Position numbers and translations under genes: made by a program. A stretch of DNA of 33,367 nucleotides from Bacillota bacterium (lineage in GTDB: Bacteria; Bacillota; Sulfobacillia; JAJYWN01; JAJZPE01), in NCBI GenBank assembly GCA_021811325.1, contig JAJZPE010000015.1:1-33367 (forward strand). The letters are read 5' to 3'. Below, piece after piece: positions 26,156 through 33,367 of the stretch (position 1 is its first letter; each line of letters opens with the position of its first letter). Under the pieces are notes generated by a model, which worked only from the letters and a program-made list of their open reading frames with translations, searched no databases and was not told the origin of the DNA.

Positions 26156-27496
26156 ATGAGCGCTGATAGACCGAACGCCAACAGCGGGCCACCGGCCGAC
26201 GCCGGCCGCGGCACTCAGAGGAGCGAGGAGCTCTTCGCCCGGGCCAAGGAACTGATGCCGGGCGGGGTGAACAGCCCCGTTCGGTCCTTCCGTGGGGTGG
26301 GCGGCAGCCCGCTCTTCATCGCCCGAGGCGCGGGCTCGCACCTGTGGGATGTCGACGGCCACGAGTACATCGACTATATCGGCTCCTGGGGCCCGCTCAT
26401 CCTGGGGCACAGTCACCCCGAAGTCATCGCCGCCATCAAGCGCACGGCGGAGGACGGGACCAGCTTCGGCGCCCCCAGCCCCCTCGAGGTGGAGCTGGCC
26501 GAATTGGTCATCGACCTCGTGCCCGGGGTCGAGATGGTCCGCATGGTCAATTCCGGCACCGAGGCCACCATGAGTGCCCTGCGCCTGGCCCGGGCCTGCA
26601 CCGGCCGGAACAAGATCGTCAAGTTCATCGGCTGCTACCACGGGCACGCCGACAGCCTGCTGATCAAAGCCGGCTCGGGCGCGGCCACGTTGGGCATCCC
26701 GGACAGCCCGGGGGTCCCGGCGACCGTCGCCGCCACGACCATCGCCGTGCCCTTCAACGACGTCGCCGCCCTGGAGGCCGCCTTCAAGGCCAACGGCGGG
26801 GACATCGCCGGCGTCATCCTCGAGCCGGTGGTCGGGAACATGGGCGTTGTCCCGCCGCGGCCGGGCTACCTCGAGGCCGTCCGAGAGATCACCCGCGACT
26901 ACGGCGCCCTGCTCATCTTCGACGAGGTCATGACCGGTTTCCGAGTCGCCCTCCACTGCGCCCAGTCGCTCTACGGCATCGATCCCGACCTGACCTGCCT
27001 CGGCAAGGTCATCGGCGGCGGCCTACCGGTGGGTGCCTACGGCGGTAAGCGCAAGTTCATGGAGATGGTGGCCCCGGCCGGGCCGATGTACCAGGCCGGG
27101 ACACTCTCCGGCAATCCGCTGGCGATGGCCGCCGGCCTCGTCACCCTGAGGAAGCTGAAGGAACCCGGGGTCTTCGAAGGCCTGGCCGCGCGGACCGACG
27201 AGCTGGTCGACCTGCTCCGCCAGACCCTGCGACGCCTGAACCTGAAGTATCAGGTCAATCAGGTCGGGGCGATGTTCACCCTTTTCTTCACCGATAGGCC
27301 CGTCTGGAATTGGGACGACGCCGCCACCTGCGACGCCAAGCGGTACGCCGCCTTCTTCCACGCCATGCTCAAGCGCGGGGTCCACCTCGTCCCCTCGCAG
27401 TTCGAGGCGTGCTTCATGAGCGCGGCCCACACCGCCGCCGACGTCGAGGCCACGGCCCGGGCGGCTCAGGAAGCCCTCAAGGAGGTCTGTGGTTGA
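26156..27496 (+). CDS. hemL: Glutamate-1-semialdehyde 2,1-aminomutase
   Basis: [71 protein letters not shown]. Confidence 0.97.
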   Translation: MSADRPNANSGPPADAGRGTQRSEELFARAKELMPGGVNSPVRSFRGVGGSPLFIARGAGSHLWDVDGHEYIDYIGSWGPLILGHSHPEVIAAIKRTAEDGTSFGAPSPLEVELAELVIDLVPGVEMVRMVNSGTEATMSALRLARACTGRNKIVKFIGCYHGHADSLLIKAGSGAATLGIPDSPGVPATVAATTIAVPFNDVAALEAAFKANGGDIAGVILEPVVGNMGVVPPRPGYLEAVREITRDYGALLIFDEVMTGFRVALHCAQSLYGIDPDLTCLGKVIGGGLPVGAYGGKRKFMEMVAPAGPMYQAGTLSGNPLAMAAGLVTLRKLKEPGVFEGLAARTDELVDLLRQTLRRLNLKYQVNQVGAMFTLFFTDRPVWNWDDAATCDAKRYAAFFHAMLKRGVHLVPSQFEACFMSAAHTAADVEATARAAQEALKEVCG

Positions 27497-28019
27497 CATG
27501 ACCGGCCCAACGGACCTCGACCGCCTCCCCCGCGAACGCCTTCTCCAGTTGCTCACCGACCTGGCCAAGCGCTGGCTGGCCCACGACGGTCTCTGGTTCC
27601 AGGCCGTCGAGGGGGCCCACGGGATGGACGAGGCCATCGCCCTAGACGCTCAGGCCTGGGAGAAGTTCACGGTCGTCGAGGCCGAGCGGATCAAGCGCTT
27701 CCTCGGGCTGCCCGAGCGGGGCGGCCTGGACGCCCTCGAGCAAGCCCTGCGCTTCAGGCTCTACGCCTTCATCAACGAGCAGGAGGTCGAGCGGCCGGAC
27801 GACCGGACCTTGCTTTTCACGATGAAGGCCTGCCGCGTCCAGGAGGCCAGGAAGCGGAAGGGCCTGCCGGACTTCCCGTGCAAGGCCGTGGGCCTGGTCG
27901 AGTACGCCGGGTTCGCCCGGACCATCGACCCGCGCATCGAGACCGCCGTCGTCGCCTGCCCGCCGGACGAGCACCCCGCCACCCACTGGTGCGCCTGGCG
28001 CTTCACCCTCGCCGAGTGA
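27489..28019 (+). CDS. Cys-containing conserved hypothetical (looks like DUF6125-type)
   Basis: Four spaced Cys: [18 protein letters not shown] ... [15 protein letters not shown]; overlaps hemL stop. Family name is from recollection. Confidence 0.55.
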   Translation: MVDMTGPTDLDRLPRERLLQLLTDLAKRWLAHDGLWFQAVEGAHGMDEAIALDAQAWEKFTVVEAERIKRFLGLPERGGLDALEQALRFRLYAFINEQEVERPDDRTLLFTMKACRVQEARKRKGLPDFPCKAVGLVEYAGFARTIDPRIETAVVACPPDEHPATHWCAWRFTLAE

Positions 28020-28049
28020 GCCGCTCGCTGGGTGAGCCGCTCGCTGGGT
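28018..28049. repeat. 16-bp tandem direct repeat x2 (GAGCCGCTCGCTGGGT)
   Basis: 28018-28033 and 28034-28049 identical; followed by diverged GAGCCCGCCGGCTGAGC. Confidence 0.9.
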
Positions 28050-28139
28050 GAGCCCGCCGGCTGAGCAAGCCGCGCCCACCGTGCCCACCGTGCACCCTGA
28101 AAGTCACCCAACCCACTTGTTGCACAGGAGAGAGAGACA

Positions 28140-28976
28140 ATGCCCATCGTCGGCGCTTGCATCACCCCACACGCCGGAGAAGTCCTGCCCGAGCTGGCGG
28201 GCGAGAGGCTCGAGGCCTTCGCCCCCACCCGCCAAGCCATGGAGGAACTGGGACGGCGGATGAAAGGACGCCGTCCCGAGATCATCGTCCTGGCCACCCC
28301 GCACGGCCTCCGCATGGAAGGCTTCATCTCTGTCGTCACGTCCGAGCATAGCCGCGGGACGATGGCCGGTCCGGGCGGCGAGGTCCGCCAGGAATTCCGG
28401 GTCGACCGCGAGATGGCCCGGGCCATCGTCCGGCGCGGCCGCGGGGCCGGCCTGCCCATCGTCGGCTGCAACTACGGGGCCCTCGAGGGCCCGAGCTCCA
28501 ACGTCGAGCTCGACTGGGGGGCCATCATCCCGCTCTACTACTTCGGGGCCGACCTGCCCGAGACCGAGCGGCCCAAGGTCGTCCTGGTCGGGCCGGCCAG
28601 GGAAATCCCCCTGCCCAACCTGATCCAGGTCGGCCGGGTCATCGCCGAGCTGGCCGAGGAGAGCGACCGCCGGGTGGTCTTCGTGGCCAGTGCCGACCAG
28701 GCCCACGCGCATAAGAAAGACGGCCCATACGGGTTTGACCCCGCGGCCGCCGAGTATGATTCCCAGGTGCAGGAGCTGGTCAAGGGGAACCGGTTGCACA
28801 AATTGCTCGAGATGAGCCCCAAGTTCGTCGAGGACGCCAAGCCGGACAGCCTCTGGCAGATGCTCATCCTCTACGGGGTGAGCCAGATCGTCCCGCTGCA
28901 CTCGGAGTTCCTGTCGTATCAGGCCCCGACCTACTTCGGGATGCTCGTCGCCGATTATCCGGTGGATGGTCGCTGA
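28140..28976 (+). CDS. LigB-type class III extradiol ring-cleavage dioxygenase family protein
   Basis: GACITPHAGEVLPE N-terminus, LATPHG, WGAIIPLYYFG, VFVASADQAHAHKKDGPYGFD. Confidence 0.82.
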   Translation: MPIVGACITPHAGEVLPELAGERLEAFAPTRQAMEELGRRMKGRRPEIIVLATPHGLRMEGFISVVTSEHSRGTMAGPGGEVRQEFRVDREMARAIVRRGRGAGLPIVGCNYGALEGPSSNVELDWGAIIPLYYFGADLPETERPKVVLVGPAREIPLPNLIQVGRVIAELAEESDRRVVFVASADQAHAHKKDGPYGFDPAAAEYDSQVQELVKGNRLHKLLEMSPKFVEDAKPDSLWQMLILYGVSQIVPLHSEFLSYQAPTYFGMLVADYPVDGR

Positions 28977-29091
28977 CTCACGCCCTTCCAGTAGATGGAT
29001 GACCCGGAGGTGGCCGTGTTCCTCGGCTCCGTCCAGGCCGGCGGCGAGCTCCGGGTAGACCTCGATGGCCATCTCCGGGCCGGCCCCGCTG

Positions 29092-30096
29092 CTAGACGTG
29101 CAGCTCGATGACGTCGCCGTCGCTGAGGACGCAGTCGCGTTGGACCATCTGGCCGTCATAGGCGTTGCGCCCCCAGAGGCGGGCGTACTTCAGGTTCTTG
29201 GCGAAGTCCTTGTGGACGGCGGCGGCTGCCTCGATGACCGTCGTCCCCCGCTTTAGAACGAAGGGCGCGTTGTGGTCGGCTTTCTTGCCCGGGGCCTTGG
29301 TGTAGACGCGGATCAACCCGAGGACCTCGAAGAAGCCGCGCCGCAGGGAGTCCAGGCCGGCCCCGGTCCGACCGGAAACGACGAAGGGGGCCGGATATTC
29401 CTCCGAGCCGCCGAGTTCTCCGACGGAGGCCCGCCACTCTGCGGGCATCCCCGAGCGTAACAGGTCGCGGAGCATGAGAAGACGGTCGACGGCGCCGCCC
29501 GAGTCGGCCTTGTTGGCGACGACCATGGCCCGCCCGATGCGCTTCGGGATGGACGTCCCGTCCAGGTAGCCGAGGACCTCGTCGGCCCGCGACAGGAGGT
29601 CGTCGTCACCGAGGTCGAAGACCAAGGCCACCGCGTCCGTCCGGTGCAACAGGCTGGGGAGCCAGGACGGGGACATCTCCGGCGCCACCGGCGGCAGGTC
29701 GACCACCTGGACCTGCACGTTCTGAAAGATAACAATGCCCGGGATGGGCACCCGGGTGGTGAAAGGGTAATCGGCGACCTCCGGCTCAGCGTTGCTCATC
29801 GACGCCAGGAGCTGAGACTTCCCGGCGTTCGGTGGCCCCACCAGGGAGACCTGCCCGGCTCCGGCCCGCTCCAGCAGCCAGTAGGGGCGTTGGGCGGCCG
29901 TTGACGGGCGCCGCTGCATCTCCTCCCGGAGGCGGGCGATCCTTCGCTTGATGTCGGCCTGCATCTTCTCGGTCCCCTTGTGCTTGGGGATCGTCGAGAG
30001 CATCTCCTGCAGGGCATCGAGCTGTTCCTGCGGGTCGACCGCCTCCCGGAAACGGCGCTCGGCGGCCATGTAGTCAGGCGTCAGGTTGGCCGGCAC
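29092..30096 (-). CDS. TGS-domain DRG/Obg-like GTPase
   Basis: [32 protein letters not shown] (G1/G2), [13 protein letters not shown]-terminal TGS-like region; GTG 30096 behind GGGGGTGA preferred over track start 30222. Confidence 0.88.
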   Translation of the reverse strand: MPANLTPDYMAAERRFREAVDPQEQLDALQEMLSTIPKHKGTEKMQADIKRRIARLREEMQRRPSTAAQRPYWLLERAGAGQVSLVGPPNAGKSQLLASMSNAEPEVADYPFTTRVPIPGIVIFQNVQVQVVDLPPVAPEMSPSWLPSLLHRTDAVALVFDLGDDDLLSRADEVLGYLDGTSIPKRIGRAMVVANKADSGGAVDRLLMLRDLLRSGMPAEWRASVGELGGSEEYPAPFVVSGRTGAGLDSLRRGFFEVLGLIRVYTKAPGKKADHNAPFVLKRGTTVIEAAAAVHKDFAKNLKYARLWGRNAYDGQMVQRDCVLSDGDVIELHV

Positions 30097-30265
30097 GATG
30101 GTCACCCCCGTCGTGTCTGGATTGCGTCCATCCATAGGATGGGCTGAACTGGCGAGGGGATACTGGTTTCCACGGGCCACCGGTCTTTTTCGAGCCCGCC
30201 TCCTCGGGTGGGCTGATTTCATGGTTCGGCGGGATTCTCCCCGTCACCTTCAAGGGGGCGTCGGT

Positions 30266-31498
30266 ATGGCAAGCCCGGTCTTCACGGGCCGGCGGCGCTG
30301 GCCTCGCGTCATCGCCGTGGGTCAGGAGCTGCGCGGGGACGCAGTCCAGGACCTCGAGGGCGCCGTCCGCCGCGAGCTGGCGGCCATCGGTCTCGAGCGG
30401 CGGGTCCGGCCTGGGACCAGCGTGGCCATCACGGCCGGCTCTCGCGGTTTCCCGTATAACGTCCGCCTCCTCCGGGCGATGGCGGCCGAGGTCCGGCGGC
30501 TGGGCGGCGAGCCCTTCATCGTCCCGGCCATGGGCAGCCACGGCGGAGCCACGGCCGAGGGCCAGGTCGAGGTGCTGCGCGGCCTGGGCGTGGCCGAGGA
30601 CAGCGTGGGTTGCCCCGTCCGCTCGTCGATGGAGACGGTGCTGCTGGGACACACGCCCGACGGCATCCCCGTGCACGCCGACAAGAACGCCATGTCCGCC
30701 GGGGCCATCCTCCTCTTCAACCGGGTCAAGCTGCACACGGACTTCCGCGGCCGGGTCGAGAGCGGGCTGACCAAGATCATGGTCGTCGGCCTGGGGAAGC
30801 AGGTCGGCGCCGAGACGACGCACAAGGCCGGCCTGGGCGAGGCCATCGTCCGGATGGCCGAGGTGTTCCTGCGGAGCGCGCCGGTCGTCGGGGGCATCGC
30901 CACCGTCGAGAACTACAAAGAGGAGCCGGCCATCATCAAGGGGCTCCCGGCTGAAGGCCTCGTCGACGCCGAAGCCGAGCTCTTGCAGCGGTCCCTGGAC
31001 TACTTCCCGCGCCTGCCCTTCGACGACATGGACATCCTCGTCGTCGACCGGATGGGCAAGGACATCAGCGGCAACGGGATGGACACCAACGTCATCGGGA
31101 TGCACCGGCGCATCGGGGGCGTCTCCAAGCCGGACATCAAGACCATCGTCTGCCTCGACCTGACCGAAGGCGGCCACGGCAACGCCCTGGGCATCGGCCT
31201 CGCCGACCTGATCCCGCAGGCTATGGTCGACAAGGTTGACTGGGAGAAGACCTACGCCAATTCGATAACCACCGGCTTCTACGGCACGGCCAAGCGCCCC
31301 ATCGTCCTGCCGACTACGGAGGACTGCGTCGACGTGGCCATGCGGCCCTTCGAGCCCGAGACCGTGAGGCTGGTAAGAATCAGGGACACCAAGCACCTGG
31401 AGACGTTCTGGGTCTCCGAGGCCCTCCTGCCCGAGGTGCGGACCGACACGCGGCTGACGGTTCTCGGGGAGCCGAAACCGCTAAGCTTGAGGGGATGA
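30266..31498 (+). CDS. LarA-like / lactate racemase-domain (DUF2088-type) protein
   Basis: ITAGSRGFPYN, PAMGSHGGATAEGQ, FNRVKLHTDFRG, GLTKIMVVGLGKQVGA; ATG 30266 preferred over track start 30086. Confidence 0.75.
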   Translation: MASPVFTGRRRWPRVIAVGQELRGDAVQDLEGAVRRELAAIGLERRVRPGTSVAITAGSRGFPYNVRLLRAMAAEVRRLGGEPFIVPAMGSHGGATAEGQVEVLRGLGVAEDSVGCPVRSSMETVLLGHTPDGIPVHADKNAMSAGAILLFNRVKLHTDFRGRVESGLTKIMVVGLGKQVGAETTHKAGLGEAIVRMAEVFLRSAPVVGGIATVENYKEEPAIIKGLPAEGLVDAEAELLQRSLDYFPRLPFDDMDILVVDRMGKDISGNGMDTNVIGMHRRIGGVSKPDIKTIVCLDLTEGGHGNALGIGLADLIPQAMVDKVDWEKTYANSITTGFYGTAKRPIVLPTTEDCVDVAMRPFEPETVRLVRIRDTKHLETFWVSEALLPEVRTDTRLTVLGEPKPLSLRG

Positions 31499-31995
31499 TG
31501 GCTGTTTCCGACCGTCGACCCGTCATTCGTCGCGCCGAGGAGCGCGACTTCCCGGCTCTGGTCCGGCTCTACCGCGAGTTCCACCGGTTCCACGTGGCCG
31601 GGGTGCCCACCCGCCTATGCGATCCGGAGCGGGTGGACGAGGACGAGGTCGTCGGGATGCTGAGGAAAATCGCCGGCAACGAGCGGGCGGCCCTCTTGGT
31701 GGCCGAAGCCGAGGACCGGGTGGTCGGCCTGGCCGAAACCTACCTGAAGGAGACCGAGCCCAGCCCGTACGTCGTCCAACGCCGGTACGCCCTACTGCAA
31801 AGCCTGGTGGTGACAGAGGCCGAGCGGGGGATGGGCGTCGGGGCGAGGTTGGTCGCCGCCGTGCACCAGTGGGCCCGCGACCGAGGGGCTTCCGAGGTCG
31901 AGGTGGAGACCTGGGAGTTCCCTGCCGGACCACTTCGGTTCTACGAGTCGCTCGGCTACCGAACGGTCAAGCGCAGGCTGGCCAGAGACTTGTGA
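31495..31995 (+). CDS. GNAT-family N-acetyltransferase
   Basis: IRRAEERDFPALVRLYREF, LQSLVVTEAERGMGVGARLVAAVHQWARDRG, FYESLGYRTVKRRL. Confidence 0.9.
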   Translation: MMAVSDRRPVIRRAEERDFPALVRLYREFHRFHVAGVPTRLCDPERVDEDEVVGMLRKIAGNERAALLVAEAEDRVVGLAETYLKETEPSPYVVQRRYALLQSLVVTEAERGMGVGARLVAAVHQWARDRGASEVEVETWEFPAGPLRFYESLGYRTVKRRLARDL

Positions 31996-32008
31996 TTCCG
32001 GAAAGATG

Positions 32009-32048
32009 CAAGCCCCACGCGACGAACTCGCATGGGACTTGTGTTTTC
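32009..32048 (+). terminator. Imperfect hairpin terminator after GNAT gene
   Basis: CAAGCCCCACGC ... GCATGGGACTTG (two mismatches) followed by TGTTTTCG. Confidence 0.5.
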
Positions 32049-32106
32049 GACCGTCCGACCGCGTCTGACAGGACTTCGCCCTCGACCGGTCGAATGGACA
32101 ACACCT

Positions 32107-33367
32107 ATGCGCGTCGACACCCTCATTCCACCCCTCGGCCGGCGAGCCTGGTGGCTGTTGTTCGGCTACACCCTGGCCAACCTCGGGCTCGGCCTGACTG
32201 GGCCATTCCTGCTTATCTACCTGCACTCGGTCAGGGGCCTCGACCTGGGGCCGGCGGGTCTTGTCATCGCCTCCGCCGGCCTGGCCGGAGTGCTGTCCGT
32301 GCCGGCCTCCGGCTGGCTGGTCGACCGGGCCGGCGCCGGCTCAGCGGTGGTCGTCGGGCTTCTCGCAAGCGCCGGCGGAGCCCTGGCCTACCTGGCCGCT
32401 CGGGGACCGGCCGCGACCTTGCTTGCGGCCCTTCTGGCCGGGGCCGGGGCGGCCGGGTACTGGAACGGCCTGACCTCGCTCCTCGCCGTCGCCGTCCCGC
32501 CCGAGGGCCGGACGGGCATCTTCGCCGTGGCCTTTGCCCTCCAAAACCTGGGCTACGGGGTCGGGGCGGCGGCCGGCGGGCTCATCGTGGACGTCCAATC
32601 CCCAGCCTCTTTCGCGGTAGCTTTCATGGTCCAGGCCGCTCTGATGCTCTCGTTCGCCGCCGTGGTCGTCTACCGCCGCGAGGCGAGGCGCGAGCCCGAT
32701 GGCGCCGGCGAGCGGCCGACCGGTCCGGCCGCGCCGCTTGTCGGCTACGCGGTCGTCCTGCGTGACCGCGCCCTGCTGGTCCTCGCTGTCATCGAGGTCC
32801 TCGTCGGCGCGGTGACCATGGCCCTGCTGGCGACGGCCTTCCCGGCCTGGGTCACGGGACCGGTGGGGGCCTCTTCGCGTCTGCTCGGCCTGGCTTTCAC
32901 CGTCAACACCTTCACCATCGTCGTCGTCCAGATTGTCGTCCTCGGCCTCACCTGCGGCCGCCGGAGGACAGGTTCCCTGGCTGCGTCGGCCTATGTCTTC
33001 GGCCTAGCCGTGCTCCTGGTTCTGGGCGCGGGGATGGCCGGCGGGCCGCTCGGTGCGGTCGGCCTGCTGGCCGCCCTCGGCCTCTACGGTGTCGGCGAGA
33101 CGTTGTTCCAGCCAAGCATCATGGCTCTCGTCAACGACCTCGCCCCGGACGCCGAGCGCGGCCGGTACAACTCGGTCATCAACCTGTCCTTTCAAGCTGG
33201 GGCTATCGCCGGGCCTTCCGTGGCCGGCGCTGTCCTGGCTCGTGGCTGGTATGTGGGGCTCTTTGTCGGGCTCGCGGCGGTCTGTGGTCTCATCGCCCTG
33301 ACCGCACTCTGGTCGCGCCGAGTCATTTCAGCCGCGGCCGACCTGGGCCGCCACACCTCACGGGGTT
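32107..33367 (+). CDS. MFS transporter, 3' truncated by window end (absent from ORF track)
   Basis: ATG 32107: MRVDTLIPPLGRRAWWLLFGYTLANLGLGLTGPFLLIYLHSVRGLDLGPAGLVIASAGLAGVLSVPASGWLVDRAG...; lines read in frame stay open to the last base. Confidence 0.85.
   Translation, partial: MRVDTLIPPLGRRAWWLLFGYTLANLGLGLTGPFLLIYLHSVRGLDLGPAGLVIASAGLAGVLSVPASGWLVDRAGAGSAVVVGLLASAGGALAYLAARGPAATLLAALLAGAGAAGYWNGLTSLLAVAVPPEGRTGIFAVAFALQNLGYGVGAAAGGLIVDVQSPASFAVAFMVQAALMLSFAAVVVYRREARREPDGAGERPTGPAAPLVGYAVVLRDRALLVLAVIEVLVGAVTMALLATAFPAWVTGPVGASSRLLGLAFTVNTFTIVVVQIVVLGLTCGRRRTGSLAASAYVFGLAVLLVLGAGMAGGPLGAVGLLAALGLYGVGETLFQPSIMALVNDLAPDAERGRYNSVINLSFQAGAIAGPSVAGAVLARGWYVGLFVGLAAVCGLIALTALWSRRVISAAADLGRHTSRG

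Noticed and set aside
28104-29159. 351-aa minus ORF whose N-terminus (MAIEVYPELAAGLDGAEEHGHLRVIHLLEG) sits in the intergenic gap
   Set aside because: The first ~35 residues look protein-like, but the ORF runs through the whole antisense of the LigB-family gene; no family recognised.
31617-32765. 382-aa plus ORF spanning the GNAT and MFS genes
   Set aside because: Arg/Gly/Pro-rich off-frame artefact; the true frames are the GNAT (31495-31995) and MFS (32107 onward).
1-33367. CRISPR array, tRNA/rRNA, transposase, prophage or toxin-antitoxin system
   Set aside because: No regularly spaced repeats, structural RNA signatures or mobile-element proteins recognised on reading.

Overview
High-GC bacterial chromosome window, probably from a Bacillota-type anaerobe (inferred from RapZ-YvcK-WhiA and the clostridial-style Hdr/Flx genes). 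It is densely coding, and I saw no rRNA, tRNA, CRISPR or transposon. Four blocks stand out. (1) About 1.7-11.5 kb: a cell-wall sugar salvage and lower-glycolysis neighbourhood with a stand-alone pyruvate-kinase C-domain protein, cupin-type phosphoglucose isomerase, MurQ, NagZ, an L,D-transpeptidase, a 2-hydroxyacid dehydrogenase, AnmK and NagB. (2) 11.6-15.8 kb: PHP protein, RapZ, membrane-anchored YvcK, WhiA. (3) 16.1-23.0 kb: a seven-gene operon hdrC-hdrB-hdrA-flxD-flxC-flxB-flxA, a candidate NADH-dependent electron-bifurcating FlxABCD-HdrABC complex. (4) 23-33.4 kb: polyprenyl synthase, a small SASP-like protein, beta-CASP metallohydrolase, HemL, a Cys-rich DUF protein, a LigB-family dioxygenase-like protein, a TGS GTPase, a LarA-like protein, a GNAT and a truncated MFS transporter missing from the ORF track. 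The strongest unexpected signals are: apparent non-canonical start codons for murQ (ATT) and whiA (CTG) behind an identical 14-nt GGCGGAGGTGAACC Shine-Dalgarno context; an AT-rich promoter-like island inside flxA; a divergent SASP-like small protein; an unlisted 49-aa membrane ORF; and an 18-bp tandem repeat that builds a signal-peptide core. No clearly new multi-gene system is proven here.
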